Below, in pieces: positions 10,717 to 20,252 of a stretch of 64,000 nucleotides of DNA. The notes under the pieces were generated by a model. That model did no database searches and was not told the origin of the DNA. It saw only the letters and a program-made list of their open reading frames with translations. This DNA is from Burkholderia ambifaria. Lineage in GTDB: Bacteria > Pseudomonadota > Gammaproteobacteria > Burkholderiales > Burkholderiaceae. Each line of letters starts with the position of its first letter. Within the stretch, counting starts at the first letter, position 1. The translations under genes and the position numbers were made by a program. The stretch covers positions 271,121 to 335,120 of the forward strand of contig NZ_LKPJ01000002.1 of assembly GCF_001443045.1 (NCBI RefSeq), given 5' to 3'.

Positions 10717-11703
10717 ATGAACGACTTCGACAACCGCCCGGTGCGCTTCGGCATCGTCGGCGCTGGCAGCATTGCACGCCGTTTCGCGCAAAGCCTCGCT
10801 CACGTGCCCGGTGCCATGCTCGCCGGCGTGTGGGCCCGCCGCGCCGACGCGGCAACCGCCTTCTGCGACAACTGCGGCGGCACGCCTGCCGCCAGCCTCG
10901 ATGCACTGCTCGCGAGCGACATCGACGCGATCTACATCGCGACCCTTCACGACAGTCATGCGCACTATGCGCAGGCGGCACTCGCCGCCGGCAAGGCCGT
11001 GCTGTGCGAAAAGCCGGCGACGCTGAACGCGACGCAACTCGACGGCGTGCTGGATGCCGCCCGCGCCGCCGGACGGCTCTTCATGGAAGCGATGAAGCCG
11101 CCGTTCTTTCCGTTGTACCGTCAACTGCGCGCCCACCTGGATGACGATCCGATCGGCGAGATCCGGCTCGTGCGCGCGGGCTGCGCGTCGTCGTCGGTGC
11201 CTGGCGATCATTCCGTCTATCGTCTCGATCGTGCCGGCGGTGCGCTGCTCGACATCGGGATCTACGAAGCGTTTCTCGCAGTCGACTGGCTCGGTGCCGC
11301 ATGCGACGTGCAGACGCTCGGGCGCGTCGGCGCGACGGGCGTCGATGTATTCGCAAGCCTGAACAGCCGCCACGCGAACGGCGGCATCGCGCAGCTTTTC
11401 TGCGGGCTCGACGTGATGGGTCGTGGTGACGCGCTGATCGCCGCGGCCGGCGGCCACGTGACGATTCACGAGAAGTGGTGGAACCCCGCGCGGGCGACGA
11501 TTCGCTATGCCGACGGGCGTACCGTCGAACTCGACGCACCGTTCGACGGCGGTGGCCTGAACTACGAGACCGCGCATTTCTGCGACCTGCTGCGCGCGGG
11601 CAAACTCGAGAGCCCGATCATGACGCACGACCATTCACGACAGATGATCGCGATGACCGACGCGGCACGCGCGGCGCTCGGCGTGCGCTATACGGGCGAG
11701 TAG
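10717..11703 (+). CDS. Gfo/Idh/MocA-family NAD(P)-dependent oxidoreductase
   Basis: A 328-residue sugar or polyol dehydrogenase-like protein. The N-terminal Rossmann domain begins VRFGIVGAGSIARRFAQ (about 7-23, GxGxxG-type dinucleotide binding), and the family signature CEKPATLN (about 92-99, with the catalytic Lys) is present. A C-terminal alpha/beta domain with the IGEIRLVRAG-type strand follows. The substrate is not predictable; the GntR gene directly upstream suggests inducible use of a sugar or acid. The start at 10717 has GGAAG upstream; an earlier in-frame start exists at 10675 but has no ribosome binding site. Confidence 0.9.
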   Translation: MNDFDNRPVRFGIVGAGSIARRFAQSLAHVPGAMLAGVWARRADAATAFCDNCGGTPAASLDALLASDIDAIYIATLHDSHAHYAQAALAAGKAVLCEKPATLNATQLDGVLDAARAAGRLFMEAMKPPFFPLYRQLRAHLDDDPIGEIRLVRAGCASSSVPGDHSVYRLDRAGGALLDIGIYEAFLAVDWLGAACDVQTLGRVGATGVDVFASLNSRHANGGIAQLFCGLDVMGRGDALIAAAGGHVTIHEKWWNPARATIRYADGRTVELDAPFDGGGLNYETAHFCDLLRAGKLESPIMTHDHSRQMIAMTDAARAALGVRYTGE

Positions 11704-11757
11704 GCGGGAAGGACGGGGCCGGGCGCGCATCCGCGGCCCGGCGCCGATGCAACGTGC

Positions 11758-12450
11758 TCAGTGCCGCGCGGGCAGCGACAGGCGCTTTTCGTACCAGCGC
11801 TGGACCCATTCGAGGATCTGGCACAACACCCAGTAGACAGCTGCTGCGGCAAGGTACAGCGGCAACGGCTGGTAGGTCGCCGCGATCACTTCCTGCGCGC
11901 TGCGCAGCAGCTCGGTCACGGTGATCACGGACACGAGCGACGTGTCCTTGATCAGGCTGATCAGGCTGTTCGACAGGCTCGGCACCGCGATACGCAGTGC
12001 CTGCGGGCCGATCACGTAGCGCAGCGTCTGCCCCCAGGACAGCCCGAGGCTGTATGCGGCCAGCCATTGGCCGCGCGCGATTCCGTTGATCGCGCCGCGC
12101 ATGCTTTCGGACATGTAAGCGGCGACGTTCGCGGACAGCGCGATGACGCCGGCCGGCGTCGGATCGAGCGAGATACCGAGGCTCGGCAGCCCGTAATAGA
12201 TCACGAAGATCTGCACGAGCAGCGGCGTGCCGCGCATCAGGCTCACATATGCGCGCGCGAGCCAGGCGAGCGCGTTGACCCAGATGCGTTCGAAGCCCTC
12301 GAGCGATTCGCTTTGCCGGATGCCCATCATCGCGAGCACGACGGCGCCGAGCAGGCCGAACACCATCGACAGCACGGCGAACTTGACGGTCAGTACGGCA
12401 CCCTGGGCGAGCACCGGCAGCGATTGGACGAGCAGGGACGTTGTCGACAT
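11758..12450 (-). CDS. Amino-acid ABC transporter permease (HisM/GltK class)
   Basis: A 230-residue inner-membrane permease of the polar amino-acid uptake (PAAT/HAAT-3) family with about five membrane spans. The cytoplasmic coupling loop is visible as ARGQWLAAYSLGLSWGQTL, and the preceding MRGTPLLVQIFVIYYGLP is a family hallmark. It is transcribed from the binding-protein gene upstream (13367) with a strong hairpin between them. No ATP-binding subunit gene is present on either side; the next gene is convergent. A shared ATPase elsewhere is presumed. Confidence 0.92.
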   Translation of the reverse strand: MSTTSLLVQSLPVLAQGAVLTVKFAVLSMVFGLLGAVVLAMMGIRQSESLEGFERIWVNALAWLARAYVSLMRGTPLLVQIFVIYYGLPSLGISLDPTPAGVIALSANVAAYMSESMRGAINGIARGQWLAAYSLGLSWGQTLRYVIGPQALRIAVPSLSNSLISLIKDTSLVSVITVTELLRSAQEVIAATYQPLPLYLAAAAVYWVLCQILEWVQRWYEKRLSLPARH

Positions 12451-12506
12451 GGAATACGAATCGAATGCGTGCGCGAAAGCGCAATCATAAACCGGACCAG
12501 TAAAAC

Positions 12507-12538
12507 AAAGGGCGGCATCGTTGCGGATGCCGCCCTTT
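12507..12538 (-). terminator. 13-bp hairpin between binding-protein and permease genes
   Basis: AAAGGGCGGCATC (12507-12519) pairs perfectly with GATGCCGCCCTTT (12526-12538) and is followed on the minus strand by TGTTTTACTGG-like U-rich sequence. It lies directly after the binding-protein stop and before the permease start in the same orientation. It probably lets most transcripts stop after the binding protein, which is needed in excess. Confidence 0.75.
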
Positions 12539-12572
12539 ACGGCCCGCCGTCAGGCGGGAAACACAGGCGTGC

Positions 12573-13367
12573 TTACTTGATCGGCTTCGTCACGTCGATG
12601 CCGAACCACTTGTCCGAGATCTTCGTGAACGTGCCGTCGGCTTCGAGTTGCGCCATGGCGTCGTCGATCGCCTTCTGGAACTTCGGATTGCCCTTCTTGA
12701 ACGGGATGCCCGACGGATTCGCCGAGCCGACGTTCGCGCCCGGACGCAGCGGCAATTGCGAGTTCTTCGTCAGGTACGCGAGCATCAGGCGGTCGTTCAG
12801 TGCCGCGTCGAGACGGCCGGCCGCGAGGTCGCGCAGGTACTCGGGCGCGCCCGGGTACGTCTTCACGTCGATGCCGGGTACCGACTTCGCCATGTCCATG
12901 TAGTTCGTGCCGAGCGCGACGCCGAGCTTCTTGCCCTTCAGGTCTTCGAGCGACTTGAACTGGCGCGTGTCGTCCTTGCGCTGGATCAGCTGCGCGGACG
13001 AGTACGTGTAAGCGGGCGAGAAGTCGAGCGTTTCCTTGCGCTTGTCGGTGATGCCGACCTGGTTGGCGATCACGTCGAACTTGCCGGCCTGCAGGCCCGC
13101 GATGATGCCGCTCCATTCGGTCGTGACGAACTCGGCCTTCACGCCGAGCTTCGCGGCGACGGCCTTCGCGATGTCGACATCGAAGCCGACGAGTTCGCCT
13201 TGCGGGTTCTTCGAGTTGAACGGCGGGAACGTGCCTTCGAGGCCGACGCGCAGCGTGCCGCGTTGCTTCACCTGGTCGAGGAGGTCGGCCGCATGCGCGG
13301 TGGCGGCGGCGAACGACGTGCCGATCAGGCCGGCGACCAGCAGCTTCTTCAGCAGCGAAATTTTCAT
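12573..13367 (-). CDS. Amino-acid ABC transporter substrate-binding protein (cystine/FliY-like)
   Basis: A 264-residue periplasmic SBP_bac_3 protein. The N-terminus has a classical signal peptide (MKISLLKKLLVAGLIGTSFA..., cleavage near AHA-AD at about 25). The mature protein begins LLDQVKQRGTLRVGLEGTFPPF and continues with LVGFDVDIAKAVAAKLG, both diagnostic of polar amino-acid binding proteins; the overall look is closest to cystine-binding FliY/TcyA types. The ATG at 13367 has GGAAG upstream. A strong hairpin follows the stop and the permease gene lies downstream. Confidence 0.9.
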   Translation of the reverse strand: MKISLLKKLLVAGLIGTSFAAATAHAADLLDQVKQRGTLRVGLEGTFPPFNSKNPQGELVGFDVDIAKAVAAKLGVKAEFVTTEWSGIIAGLQAGKFDVIANQVGITDKRKETLDFSPAYTYSSAQLIQRKDDTRQFKSLEDLKGKKLGVALGTNYMDMAKSVPGIDVKTYPGAPEYLRDLAAGRLDAALNDRLMLAYLTKNSQLPLRPGANVGSANPSGIPFKKGNPKFQKAIDDAMAQLEADGTFTKISDKWFGIDVTKPIK

Positions 13368-13469
13368 CGTGTGAGCTTCCTTGCCCCGGCGGGGCGCTTG
13401 ATTCTGACTGTGGCGTCGATCATAGCAAAAATACAATCGACCACTAAATATTGTTTGTTTATAGCTATA

Positions 13470-14507
13470 TTACGCGGCGCGTTCGCGCGCGATGGCCTTC
13501 ACGCATTCGGCCACGAGCGCGGGGCCGCGATAGATGAAGCCCGTGTACAGTTGGACGAGCGACGCACCGGCCGCGAGTTTCGCGCGTGCGTCGTCGCCCG
13601 AGAAAATGCCGCCGACGCCGATGATCGGCACCGCGCTGCCGACTTCGGCATGCAGCTTGCGGATCACTTCGTTCGATGCGTCGAACACCGGACGGCCCGA
13701 CAGGCCACCGGCTTCGTCCGCGTGTGGCAGGCCCTGCACGGCCGCGCGCGACAGCGTCGTGTTGGTGGCGATGACCGCTTCGATCTTGTGGCGCAGCAGC
13801 GTGTCGCCGATTTCCTTCACCTGTTCGTCGTCGAGATCGGGGGCGATCTTCAGCGCGAGCGGCACGAGCTTGCCGTGCAGGTCGGCGAGGCGCTGCTGCT
13901 TGTCCTTCAGCGCGGCGAGCAGCGCGTCGAGTTCGCCCGCGCCTTGCAGCTGGCGCAGGTTCTTCGTGTTCGGCGACGAAATGTTGATCGTCACGTAGCT
14001 CGCGAACGGGTACACGCGCTCGAGGCAATAGAGGTAGTCTTCCGCGGCGCGTTCGATCGGCGTGTCGGCGTTCTTGCCGATGTTCAGGCCGAGGATGCCG
14101 CGATAGCGGGCCGCCTGGACGTTCTTCACGAACTGGTCGACGCCGTGGTTGTTGAAGCCCATCCGGTTGATCAGCGCTTCGGCCTGCGGCAGGCGGAACA
14201 TCCGCGGGCGCGGATTGCCCGGCTGCGGGCGCGGCGTGACCGTGCCGACCTCGATGAAGCCGAAGCCGAGCGATGCGAGGCCGTCGATGGCCGCGCCGTC
14301 CTTGTCGAGGCCGGCCGCGAGGCCGACCGGGTTGCGGAACGTGAGCCCCATCACGGTGCGCGGCGCATCGGGCACACGGGCCGACAGCGCGCAGGCGAGG
14401 CCTGTGCGGCCGGCCGCGCCGAGCGCGCGCAGCGTGAGGTGGTGAGCGTCTTCCGCATCCATCTTGAACAGGGATGCGCGGGCCAGCGGATAGAGGGAAC
14501 TGAACAC
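13470..14507 (-). CDS. pyrD: Dihydroorotate dehydrogenase (quinone), class 2
   Basis: A 345-residue membrane-associated FMN enzyme that oxidises dihydroorotate to orotate with quinone in pyrimidine synthesis. Visible features are the N-terminal helix pair for membrane contact ([18 protein letters not shown]), [13 protein letters not shown] (about 57-69), [21 protein letters not shown] with the catalytic Ser of class 2, and the FMN phosphate site [20 protein letters not shown] chose the GTG at 14507 because the protein then begins MFSSLYP as in other Burkholderia; a TTG-started extension to 14540 is possible. It is the last gene of the Nudix-aat-bpt cluster, about 180 bases behind bpt. Confidence 0.95.
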   Translation of the reverse strand: MFSSLYPLARASLFKMDAEDAHHLTLRALGAAGRTGLACALSARVPDAPRTVMGLTFRNPVGLAAGLDKDGAAIDGLASLGFGFIEVGTVTPRPQPGNPRPRMFRLPQAEALINRMGFNNHGVDQFVKNVQAARYRGILGLNIGKNADTPIERAAEDYLYCLERVYPFASYVTINISSPNTKNLRQLQGAGELDALLAALKDKQQRLADLHGKLVPLALKIAPDLDDEQVKEIGDTLLRHKIEAVIATNTTLSRAAVQGLPHADEAGGLSGRPVFDASNEVIRKLHAEVGSAVPIIGVGGIFSGDDARAKLAAGASLVQLYTGFIYRGPALVAECVKAIARERAA

Positions 14508-14686
14508 GGGAATTGGGCGGACAGCCGGAATGAATGACAACCCGCTATTTTACCGGGAGTTACGCGGCAAGGGCGGGCTTTGCTTCGCGCGCGCCGGCGG
14601 TGGCGTTGCTCGTGCGGTGCGGCGGCGCGTGCACGGGCAGAAACGGCGCCCGTTGCAGGCGCGAAGCCGCGCCGCGGGACGACCTC

Positions 14687-15517
14687 TCAACCCGACCCGG
14701 AATGTCCGCCCGGCAGCGGCGCGTGGGCCAGTGCCGCGTCGACCGGCGGCAAGTCGACCCGATCGGGATCGAGTACTTTCCAGCGGCCGTCGAGCAACCC
14801 TTCGAGCGGATGGAAGTTCGCCTTGTAGGCCATCTTCGGGCTCTCGCGGATCCAGTAGCCGAGATACACGTACGGCAGGCCGAGGCTCCTCGCCTGCTCG
14901 ATCTGCCACAGGATGTTGTAGGTGCCGTAGCTCGAGTGCTGGTCGTCGGGTTCGAAGAACGTGTAGACCGACGAAAGTCCGTCGCCGAGGATGTCGATCA
15001 TGCTGACCATGCGCAGCTTGCCCGGCTCGCCGCCCGGCGCGTCGAGGTCGCGGAATTCGACGAGGCGCGAATTGATCCGGCTCTGCAGCAGGAACTGCTC
15101 GTACTGGTCGCGGCTGTCGCGGTCCATGCCGCCGCCCGCGTGGCGCGCGGACTGATAGCGCATGTAGAGCGCGTAGTGCTCCTCGTCGTAGTGCAGCGGA
15201 GAGACCGTCGCGACGAGCGCGCGGTGCCGCTTCCACATCCGGCGCTGCGTGCGCGACGGCGCAAACGCGCCGACCGGCACGCGCACCGGCACGCACGCAC
15301 GGCAGCCGTCGCAGTACGGGCGATAGGTGAACACGCCCGAGCGCCGGAAGCCGGCCTTCACGAGCTCGGTATAGATGTCGGAGTTGATCAGGTGGCTTGG
15401 CGTCGCGACTTGCGAGCGCGCGATGCGGCCGTCCAGATAGCTGCACGGATAGGGCGCCGTTGCATAGAATTGCAGCGCCGAAAGCGGTGAAAGCGGCAGC
15501 TCAGTCGGGTGAGTCAT
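14687..15517 (-). CDS. bpt: Aspartate/glutamate leucyltransferase (bacterial Ate1-type, Bpt)
   Basis: A 276-residue N-degron enzyme that moves Leu from Leu-tRNA onto proteins with N-terminal Asp or Glu, marking them for ClpS/ClpAP. The N-terminal ATE_N domain has the Cys cluster [16 protein letters not shown] (about 67-82). The C-terminal ATE_C domain contains [20 protein letters not shown] and [13 protein letters not shown]. The stop of aat lies 33 bases upstream and pyrD downstream, so it belongs to one cluster with the second N-degron transferase. Confidence 0.95.
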   Translation of the reverse strand: MTHPTELPLSPLSALQFYATAPYPCSYLDGRIARSQVATPSHLINSDIYTELVKAGFRRSGVFTYRPYCDGCRACVPVRVPVGAFAPSRTQRRMWKRHRALVATVSPLHYDEEHYALYMRYQSARHAGGGMDRDSRDQYEQFLLQSRINSRLVEFRDLDAPGGEPGKLRMVSMIDILGDGLSSVYTFFEPDDQHSSYGTYNILWQIEQARSLGLPYVYLGYWIRESPKMAYKANFHPLEGLLDGRWKVLDPDRVDLPPVDAALAHAPLPGGHSGSG

Positions 15518-15550
15518 GGGCAGCTCTCGATGCAGGGAGGGAGTGCCGCG

Positions 15551-16315
15551 CTAGCGCTCGGTCCCGGAGGGCGCCGCCGTTTCGGCGGGGCCCGTCAGCG
15601 CGGCGAGCATGCGCTTGTCGAACTGCCACGGAATCGGCGATTCGGCTACCGCGCGGCGCACGTGAGCGACAAAGGCCTTGCGTGCGATCTCGCGGCCACC
15701 GAGCGACGCTAGATGCGACGTATTCTGCTGGCAGTCTATCATCTCCAGCCCCTGCTCGCGAAGGTGGGCGACGAGCGTCGCCAGCGCAATCTTCGACGCA
15801 TCGGTGGCATCGGCGTACATCGACTCGCCGAAGAACATCCGTCCGAACGCGACGCCGTAGAGGCCGCCGACGCGGCGCCCGTCGTGCCACGTTTCGATGC
15901 TGTGCGCGTTGCCGGACCGGTAGAGCGACGTATACGCGTCGATGATCTCGGCCGTGATCCAGGTGCCGCGCTGTCCGCGGCGCGGCGCCTGCGCGCACGC
16001 GCGCATCACGCCCGGGAAATCGTGGTCGACGCGCACTTCCCATGCGGGGTCGCGCAGCACGCGCCTGAGCGTCTTGCGCAGAGACGGGGACACCTTGAAT
16101 TCGGCCGGCGCGAGGATCATCCGCGGGTCGGGGCTCCACCACAGCACAGGCTGGCCGTCCGAATACCACGGGAAGATGCCGCGCAGGTAGGCCTCGATCA
16201 GGCGCGACGGCAGCAGGTCGGCGCTCGCGGCGAGGAGCCCCGGCGCGCCGGTTGCGGGACCGAGCGCGCGTTCGATGGGCGGAAAGGGATCGTCCGGGCC
16301 GAGCCAGGGGACCAT
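15551..16315 (-). CDS. aat: Leucyl/phenylalanyl-tRNA--protein transferase
   Basis: A 254-residue GNAT-fold transferase that adds Leu or Phe from aminoacyl-tRNA to proteins with N-terminal Lys or Arg, creating type 2 N-degrons. Family motifs: [20 protein letters not shown] (about 46-65), [20 protein letters not shown] and [15 protein letters not shown]. The ATG at 16315 gives [13 protein letters not shown], the normal N-terminus; a longer frame to 16447 overlaps the Nudix gene and is not used. It starts 11 bases after the Nudix stop, indicating co-transcription. Confidence 0.95.
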   Translation of the reverse strand: MVPWLGPDDPFPPIERALGPATGAPGLLAASADLLPSRLIEAYLRGIFPWYSDGQPVLWWSPDPRMILAPAEFKVSPSLRKTLRRVLRDPAWEVRVDHDFPGVMRACAQAPRRGQRGTWITAEIIDAYTSLYRSGNAHSIETWHDGRRVGGLYGVAFGRMFFGESMYADATDASKIALATLVAHLREQGLEMIDCQQNTSHLASLGGREIARKAFVAHVRRAVAESPIPWQFDKRMLAALTGPAETAAPSGTER

Positions 16316-16326
16316 GGAGCGCGGGC

Positions 16327-16872
16327 TCAGCCGTTGCGCAGCGAGCGGAAGATATCGCCGGTATGCACGCCGTAGTCGCCGGCGGCGCGATCGGCAAAGA
16401 AGAAGCGCAGGGTTTGGCTGACGGTCGGGAACGCGATCTCGTCCCACGGAATGTCGGCTTCGTCGAACAGCTTGACTTCGAGGCTTTCCTCGCCGGCCTC
16501 GTAAGCCGGATCGGTGAGCCGCGCCAGATAGAACAGGTGGACCTGATGCACGTGCGGCACGTTGAGCAGCGTGAACAGGTTCTGCACCTCGACGCGCGCG
16601 CCGGCTTCCTCGAGCGTTTCGCGCGCGGCGGCCTCGGCCGTCGTCTCACCCATTTCCATGAAGCCCGCGGGCAGCGTCCAGAAACCGTAGCGCGGTTCGA
16701 TCGCGCGGCGGCACAGCAGGACCTGATCGCCCCAGACCGGCACCGTGCCCACCACGTTGCGCGGATTCTGGTAATGGATCGTGCCGCAGTGATCGCAGAT
16801 GAAGCGCTCGCGGTTGTCGCCCGGAGGAATGCGCGCGATGACTTCGTGACCGCAGACGGAGCAGAATTTCAT
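16327..16872 (-). CDS. Nudix hydrolase with N-terminal zinc ribbon
   Basis: A 181-residue protein. An N-terminal rubredoxin-like zinc ribbon has Cys4, Cys7, Cys26 and Cys29. The Nudix domain that follows has a complete Nudix box, [20 protein letters not shown] plus AGAR (about 71-94; GX5EX7REUXEEXGU). Zinc-ribbon Nudix proteins resemble NudC (NADH/NAD-cap decapping) and ADP-ribose hydrolases, but this one is shorter than NudC, so the substrate is open. It is the first gene of the aat-bpt-pyrD cluster. Confidence 0.88.
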   Translation of the reverse strand: MKFCSVCGHEVIARIPPGDNRERFICDHCGTIHYQNPRNVVGTVPVWGDQVLLCRRAIEPRYGFWTLPAGFMEMGETTAEAAARETLEEAGARVEVQNLFTLLNVPHVHQVHLFYLARLTDPAYEAGEESLEVKLFDEADIPWDEIAFPTVSQTLRFFFADRAAGDYGVHTGDIFRSLRNG

Positions 16873-16998
16873 GACGAGTGGAAGGGACGAGGTGATGCGA
16901 GTGTATCACCGGGGCGGGGCATTCTCGAACGCGAGCGCATATGTGCGGCATGCCGCGCGAAGCGCAACGCGCGATGCGCGGGATCGGGCGTGAAAAAC

Positions 16999-17027
16999 AA
17001 AAAGCCCGGCGTAGAGCCGGGCTTTTT
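16999..17027 (-). terminator. Intrinsic terminator after tRNA-fMet
   Basis: AAAAAGCCCGGC pairs with GCCGGGCTTTTT around a 5-base loop, 17 bases past the tRNA 3' end. It is symmetrical enough to work on both strands. Confidence 0.85.
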
Positions 17028-17043
17028 GCATGAATCGGGACGT

Positions 17044-17120
<77 letters not shown>

Positions 17121-17136
17121 TCCGTCGAAGAATTGA

Positions 17137-17165
17137 ATTATATGGACTAACCCGAATGCTTGCAA
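17137..17165 (-). promoter_or_regulatory. Sigma70 promoter of tRNA-fMet
   Basis: Minus-strand TTGCAA (17165-17160), 17-base spacer, TATAAT (17142-17137), placed about 17 bases upstream of the mature tRNA 5' end. Confidence 0.75.
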
Positions 17166-17340
17166 GCACTTTCTGACGATCACGTTGGAATCGGGGGCGA
17201 GGCGGTTGTAGGGCCGGTACGGCAGGCGCGTGCGCTAGAATCGAGCGGTTTGCTTGTGTCGTTCATTCCTGCAGCGGAGCCGTGCGCGAATTGAATTGCG
17301 TCGGTGCCGTTGCAACACTCACTACTGCATCGACGGATTC

Positions 17341-17838
17341 ATGGACATCGCTCACGATCTGCAATCGATCGGCGCTCAGGAACAGGCGCTCGTGTTTCCC
17401 CATTTCGACCCGGCTCGCGCCTGGGCGCTCGGCAACCGGATGCATGCGCTCGCGACGTCGCGCGGTCACGCCATTGCAATCGACATCGTCACGTTCGGCC
17501 AGCCGCTGTTCTATGTGGCGCTCGCCGGCGCGACGCCCGACAACGCCGACTGGGTGCGCCGCAAGCGCAACGTCGTCGCGCATTTCCGCCGCAGCTCCTA
17601 TGCGATCGGCCTGCGCATGCAGCAGGCCGGCGCGACGCTCGCGGACAAGCACGGGTTGCCGATCTCCGAGTATTCGCCGCATGGCGGCGCGTTTCCGCTG
17701 ACCGTCGCGGGGGCCGGCGTGATCGGCTCGATCACCGCATCGGGGCTGCCGCAGCGCGCGGATCACGAGTTCGTCGTCGAAGCGCTGTGCGCCGAGCTCG
17801 GGCAGGACTACGCCGTGCTGGCGCTTGCGAGGAGCTGA
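17341..17838 (+). CDS. UPF0303 / HbpS-like (DUF336) protein
   Basis: A 165-residue cytoplasmic protein of the UPF0303 branch of the HbpS/GlcG-like family. These small alpha/beta proteins are sometimes linked to haem or redox sensing, but this branch has no settled function. Recognisable runs are [19 protein letters not shown] and [20 protein letters not shown]. The ATG at 17341 matches the family length. It is followed after 3 bases by the SMR pump gene, so the two are co-transcribed. Confidence 0.8.
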   Translation: MDIAHDLQSIGAQEQALVFPHFDPARAWALGNRMHALATSRGHAIAIDIVTFGQPLFYVALAGATPDNADWVRRKRNVVAHFRRSSYAIGLRMQQAGATLADKHGLPISEYSPHGGAFPLTVAGAGVIGSITASGLPQRADHEFVVEALCAELGQDYAVLALARS

Positions 17839-17841
17839 GCG

Positions 17842-18180
17842 ATGCAGCTTCCGGGTTACGCATGGCTCGCGATCGCGATCGTCGCGGAAGTGATCGGCAC
17901 GTCCGCGCTGCGCGCGGCGGACGGCTTCACGCGCTTCTGGCCGTCCGCGCTCGTCGTGGCCGGTTACGGCATCGCGTTCTACTGTCTGTCGCTCACGTTG
18001 CGCACGATGCCCGTCGGCATCATCTATGCGGTGTGGTCGGGCGCCGGCATCGTGCTGATCACGCTCGTCGCGATGCTGCTCTATCGTCAGGTGCCGGACG
18101 TGCCGGCGGTGATCGGCCTCGGGCTGATCATCGCGGGCGTCGTGGTGCTGAACCTGTTCTCGAAGATGCAGGCGCATTGA
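17842..18180 (+). CDS. Small multidrug resistance (SMR) family transporter
   Basis: A 112-residue protein with four membrane helices. The essential membrane-embedded Glu is Glu16 in AIVAEVIGTSAL, and the WSGAGIVLITLVA segment (about 65-77) is typical of EmrE/QacE-type proteins. SMR dimers exchange protons for cationic toxicants or guanidinium; the sub-type cannot be fixed here. It lies 3 bases after the UPF0303 gene. Confidence 0.9.
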   Translation: MQLPGYAWLAIAIVAEVIGTSALRAADGFTRFWPSALVVAGYGIAFYCLSLTLRTMPVGIIYAVWSGAGIVLITLVAMLLYRQVPDVPAVIGLGLIIAGVVVLNLFSKMQAH

Positions 18181-18211
18181 GCGTGCGCCCGCGATACGCC
18201 GGATTCTCCAC

Positions 18212-19360
18212 ATGACCGATTCCATTTCCGCTTCCGCCGAAGCTGCCCAGCCCGACGTGCGCGCGTATGTCGCGAACCGCATCGGCTATCTCGAACTGAA
18301 CCGGCCGAAGGCGCTGAACGCGCTGTCGGTCGGGATGATCCGCCTGATGCAGCAGGCGCTCGATGCGTGGCGCGACGACGCCGACGTGGTCGCTGTCGTC
18401 GTGCACAGCCCGCATCCGCGCGCGTTCTGCGCGGGTGGCGACGTGCGCTTTTTCCACAACGCTTGGCAGCGCGGCGACCGCGATGCGGTGGACACGTTCT
18501 TCATCGAGGAATACACGCTCAACCACACGATCTTCACTTATCCAAAACCGTACATCGCGCTGATGCACGGCGTCGTGATGGGTGGCGGCATGGGCATTTC
18601 CCAGGCGGCGCGGCATACGGGCGGCCTGCGCGTCGTTACCGATTCGACGAAGATGGCGATGCCCGAAACGCGCATCGGCCTGTTCCCGGACGTCGGGATG
18701 AGCTGGTTCCTCGCGCGCACGCCGGGCGCGATCGGCCGTTATCTCGCGGTGACCGGCGCGACGCTCGACGCAGCCGGCGCACTGTATGCGCAGCTCGCCG
18801 ACGTCTACCTGCCCGATGCCGCGCTGCCGGCGCTGCTCGATACGCTGCGCAGCGCGCGCATCGACAACGGCGCGCAGGCCGTCGCGTGCGTGGCCGACGC
18901 GGCTGCCGCGCACAAGGTCGTGCCGACGCCCGACACGTCGGCGCTGGCCGACGCGCATGCCGGGATCGACCGGCATTTCGCGCAAGCCGATATCGGTGCG
19001 ATCCTTGCGTCGCTCGACGCCGAGCAGGATTGCGCCGCAGTCGACGGATGGGTCGAGAAGGCGACGCACGCGATGCGCCGCCAGCTGTCGCCGCTGTCGA
19101 TGGCCGTGTCGCTCGAAGTCGTCGAACGGGCGCGCGGTGCGACGATGGCCGATTGCCTGCGGCGCGATCTCGACCTCACGCGTTCGACGTTCGCGCACGG
19201 CGACGTGATCGAAGGCGTGCGCGCGCTGATCGTCGACAAGGACAACCAGCCCGTCTGGCGCTTCAGGTCGACTGCCGATATCGACAGGGCCGACGTGCTC
19301 GCGATGTTCGACAGCCCGTGGACGCCCGACACGCATCCGCTGCGCAACCTGAAGGACTGA
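18212..19360 (+). CDS. Enoyl-CoA hydratase/isomerase family protein, 3-hydroxyisobutyryl-CoA hydrolase-like
   Basis: A 382-residue crotonase-fold protein. The length and the C-terminal ECH_2-type region (about 230-375) fit 3-hydroxyisobutyryl-CoA hydrolases of valine breakdown rather than short hydratases. Visible features are FCAGGDVRFFHN (about 70-81, oxyanion-hole segment) and HGVVMGGGMGISQAARH (about 119-135), with PETRIGLFPDVG following, where the hydrolase-type acidic residues reside. It lies 31 bases after the SMR gene. Enoyl-CoA hydratase activity remains possible. Confidence 0.85.
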   Translation: MTDSISASAEAAQPDVRAYVANRIGYLELNRPKALNALSVGMIRLMQQALDAWRDDADVVAVVVHSPHPRAFCAGGDVRFFHNAWQRGDRDAVDTFFIEEYTLNHTIFTYPKPYIALMHGVVMGGGMGISQAARHTGGLRVVTDSTKMAMPETRIGLFPDVGMSWFLARTPGAIGRYLAVTGATLDAAGALYAQLADVYLPDAALPALLDTLRSARIDNGAQAVACVADAAAAHKVVPTPDTSALADAHAGIDRHFAQADIGAILASLDAEQDCAAVDGWVEKATHAMRRQLSPLSMAVSLEVVERARGATMADCLRRDLDLTRSTFAHGDVIEGVRALIVDKDNQPVWRFRSTADIDRADVLAMFDSPWTPDTHPLRNLKD

Positions 19361-19389
19361 CACGCCGCGGTATCGAAGCGAAAAGCAAA

Positions 19390-19424
19390 AAGGCCGCCTG
19401 CATGTGCAGGCGGCCTTCTTATTT
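19390..19424 (+). terminator. Intrinsic terminator after the enoyl-CoA hydratase-like gene
   Basis: AAGGCCGCCTGCA (19390-19402) pairs perfectly with TGCAGGCGGCCTT (19405-19417), followed by CTTATTT. It separates this gene from the convergent membrane-protein gene. Confidence 0.85.
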
Positions 19425-19482
19425 GCTGATGCCGATCCGGGGCTCGGCGGCGGTGGGCCGGAGCCTCGCCGCAAGACGTGCA

Positions 19483-19911
19483 TTATTCGTCGCCGGCGTC
19501 GTCCGACATGAACGCACGCATGAACACGAGCGCGCCGAAGCCCCACACAGCATTCGCCGCGAAACCGGCCGCGAGCACCGGCATCATGTTGCCCGACGGC
19601 CAGATCCCGCGCAGCGGATCGATCGCGAACACGCGGGCAGCCGTCAGCACGATGCCGCCGAACACCAGCGCGCCGATCCACGGCGCCTCGCGGTCCGGCG
19701 ACACGCGCAGCAGCCACGCCATCGGGATCGCGCAGCACGCGCTGATCAGCGCGTTCGCGACAAATTCAGGAATGCCGAGCGGCGCGAACGGTTGCGTGGA
19801 GAATCCGGCGGTGGCGATCAGGTCGGCCGTGTGCAGGAGCGCGAGCGTCGCTTCGCGAAAGAAGAGGGCGGCCAGGAAGCCGGACAGGAACGGCAGGATG
19901 ACTTTCTGCAT
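19483..19911 (-). CDS. Four-helix membrane protein of unknown function
   Basis: A 142-residue hydrophobic protein with about four membrane spans (for example PFLSGFLAALFFREATLALL near the N-terminus and MPVLAAGFAANAVWGFGALV near the C-terminus) and an acidic C-terminal tail (SDDAGDE). I recognise no family motif. It is convergent with the enoyl-CoA hydratase-like gene and divergent from ssuD. A TATAAT hexamer on the minus strand near 19978-19983 may belong to its promoter. Confidence 0.7.
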   Translation of the reverse strand: MQKVILPFLSGFLAALFFREATLALLHTADLIATAGFSTQPFAPLGIPEFVANALISACCAIPMAWLLRVSPDREAPWIGALVFGGIVLTAARVFAIDPLRGIWPSGNMMPVLAAGFAANAVWGFGALVFMRAFMSDDAGDE

Positions 19912-20252
19912 CGATGAGTGTATTGCAGGCGCGGCCGGCCGGGGCTGTCCGCGCGAAGTTATTCGGATAGGTGCGTCATTATAGGGCCCGGCCGACGCGA
20001 TATTCGCTGGAGCGTCGTGCTAATCACGAAAGCGGAAAACCTAAGCTCAAAAAAATCGTTCCAAAGCCCTGCCCCGATCCATAGACTGATTTCCCGGAAA
20101 CAGCCGTGCAATCGCGTACTCGCCCGCGGCACGGCCTGACCGGCGAGCCATCCCGATTCGAACGCACACCATGCATGCGTTGCTCATCCGCGACGCGAGC
20201 AGGGCCTCGTTTTATCCGGATTCCGGCAAGAACAGTCAAGCAGGAGCAGCAG
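19912..20252. other. Regulatory region between the membrane-protein gene and ssuD
   Basis: No gene seen. The right part holds the ssuD leader with AGGAG 8 bases before its ATG. In Burkholderia cenocepacia such sulfonate genes are known to be controlled by the LysR-type proteins CysB and SsuR; I could not single out a convincing binding site by eye. The left part contains a minus-strand TATAAT that may serve the membrane-protein gene. Confidence 0.5.
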
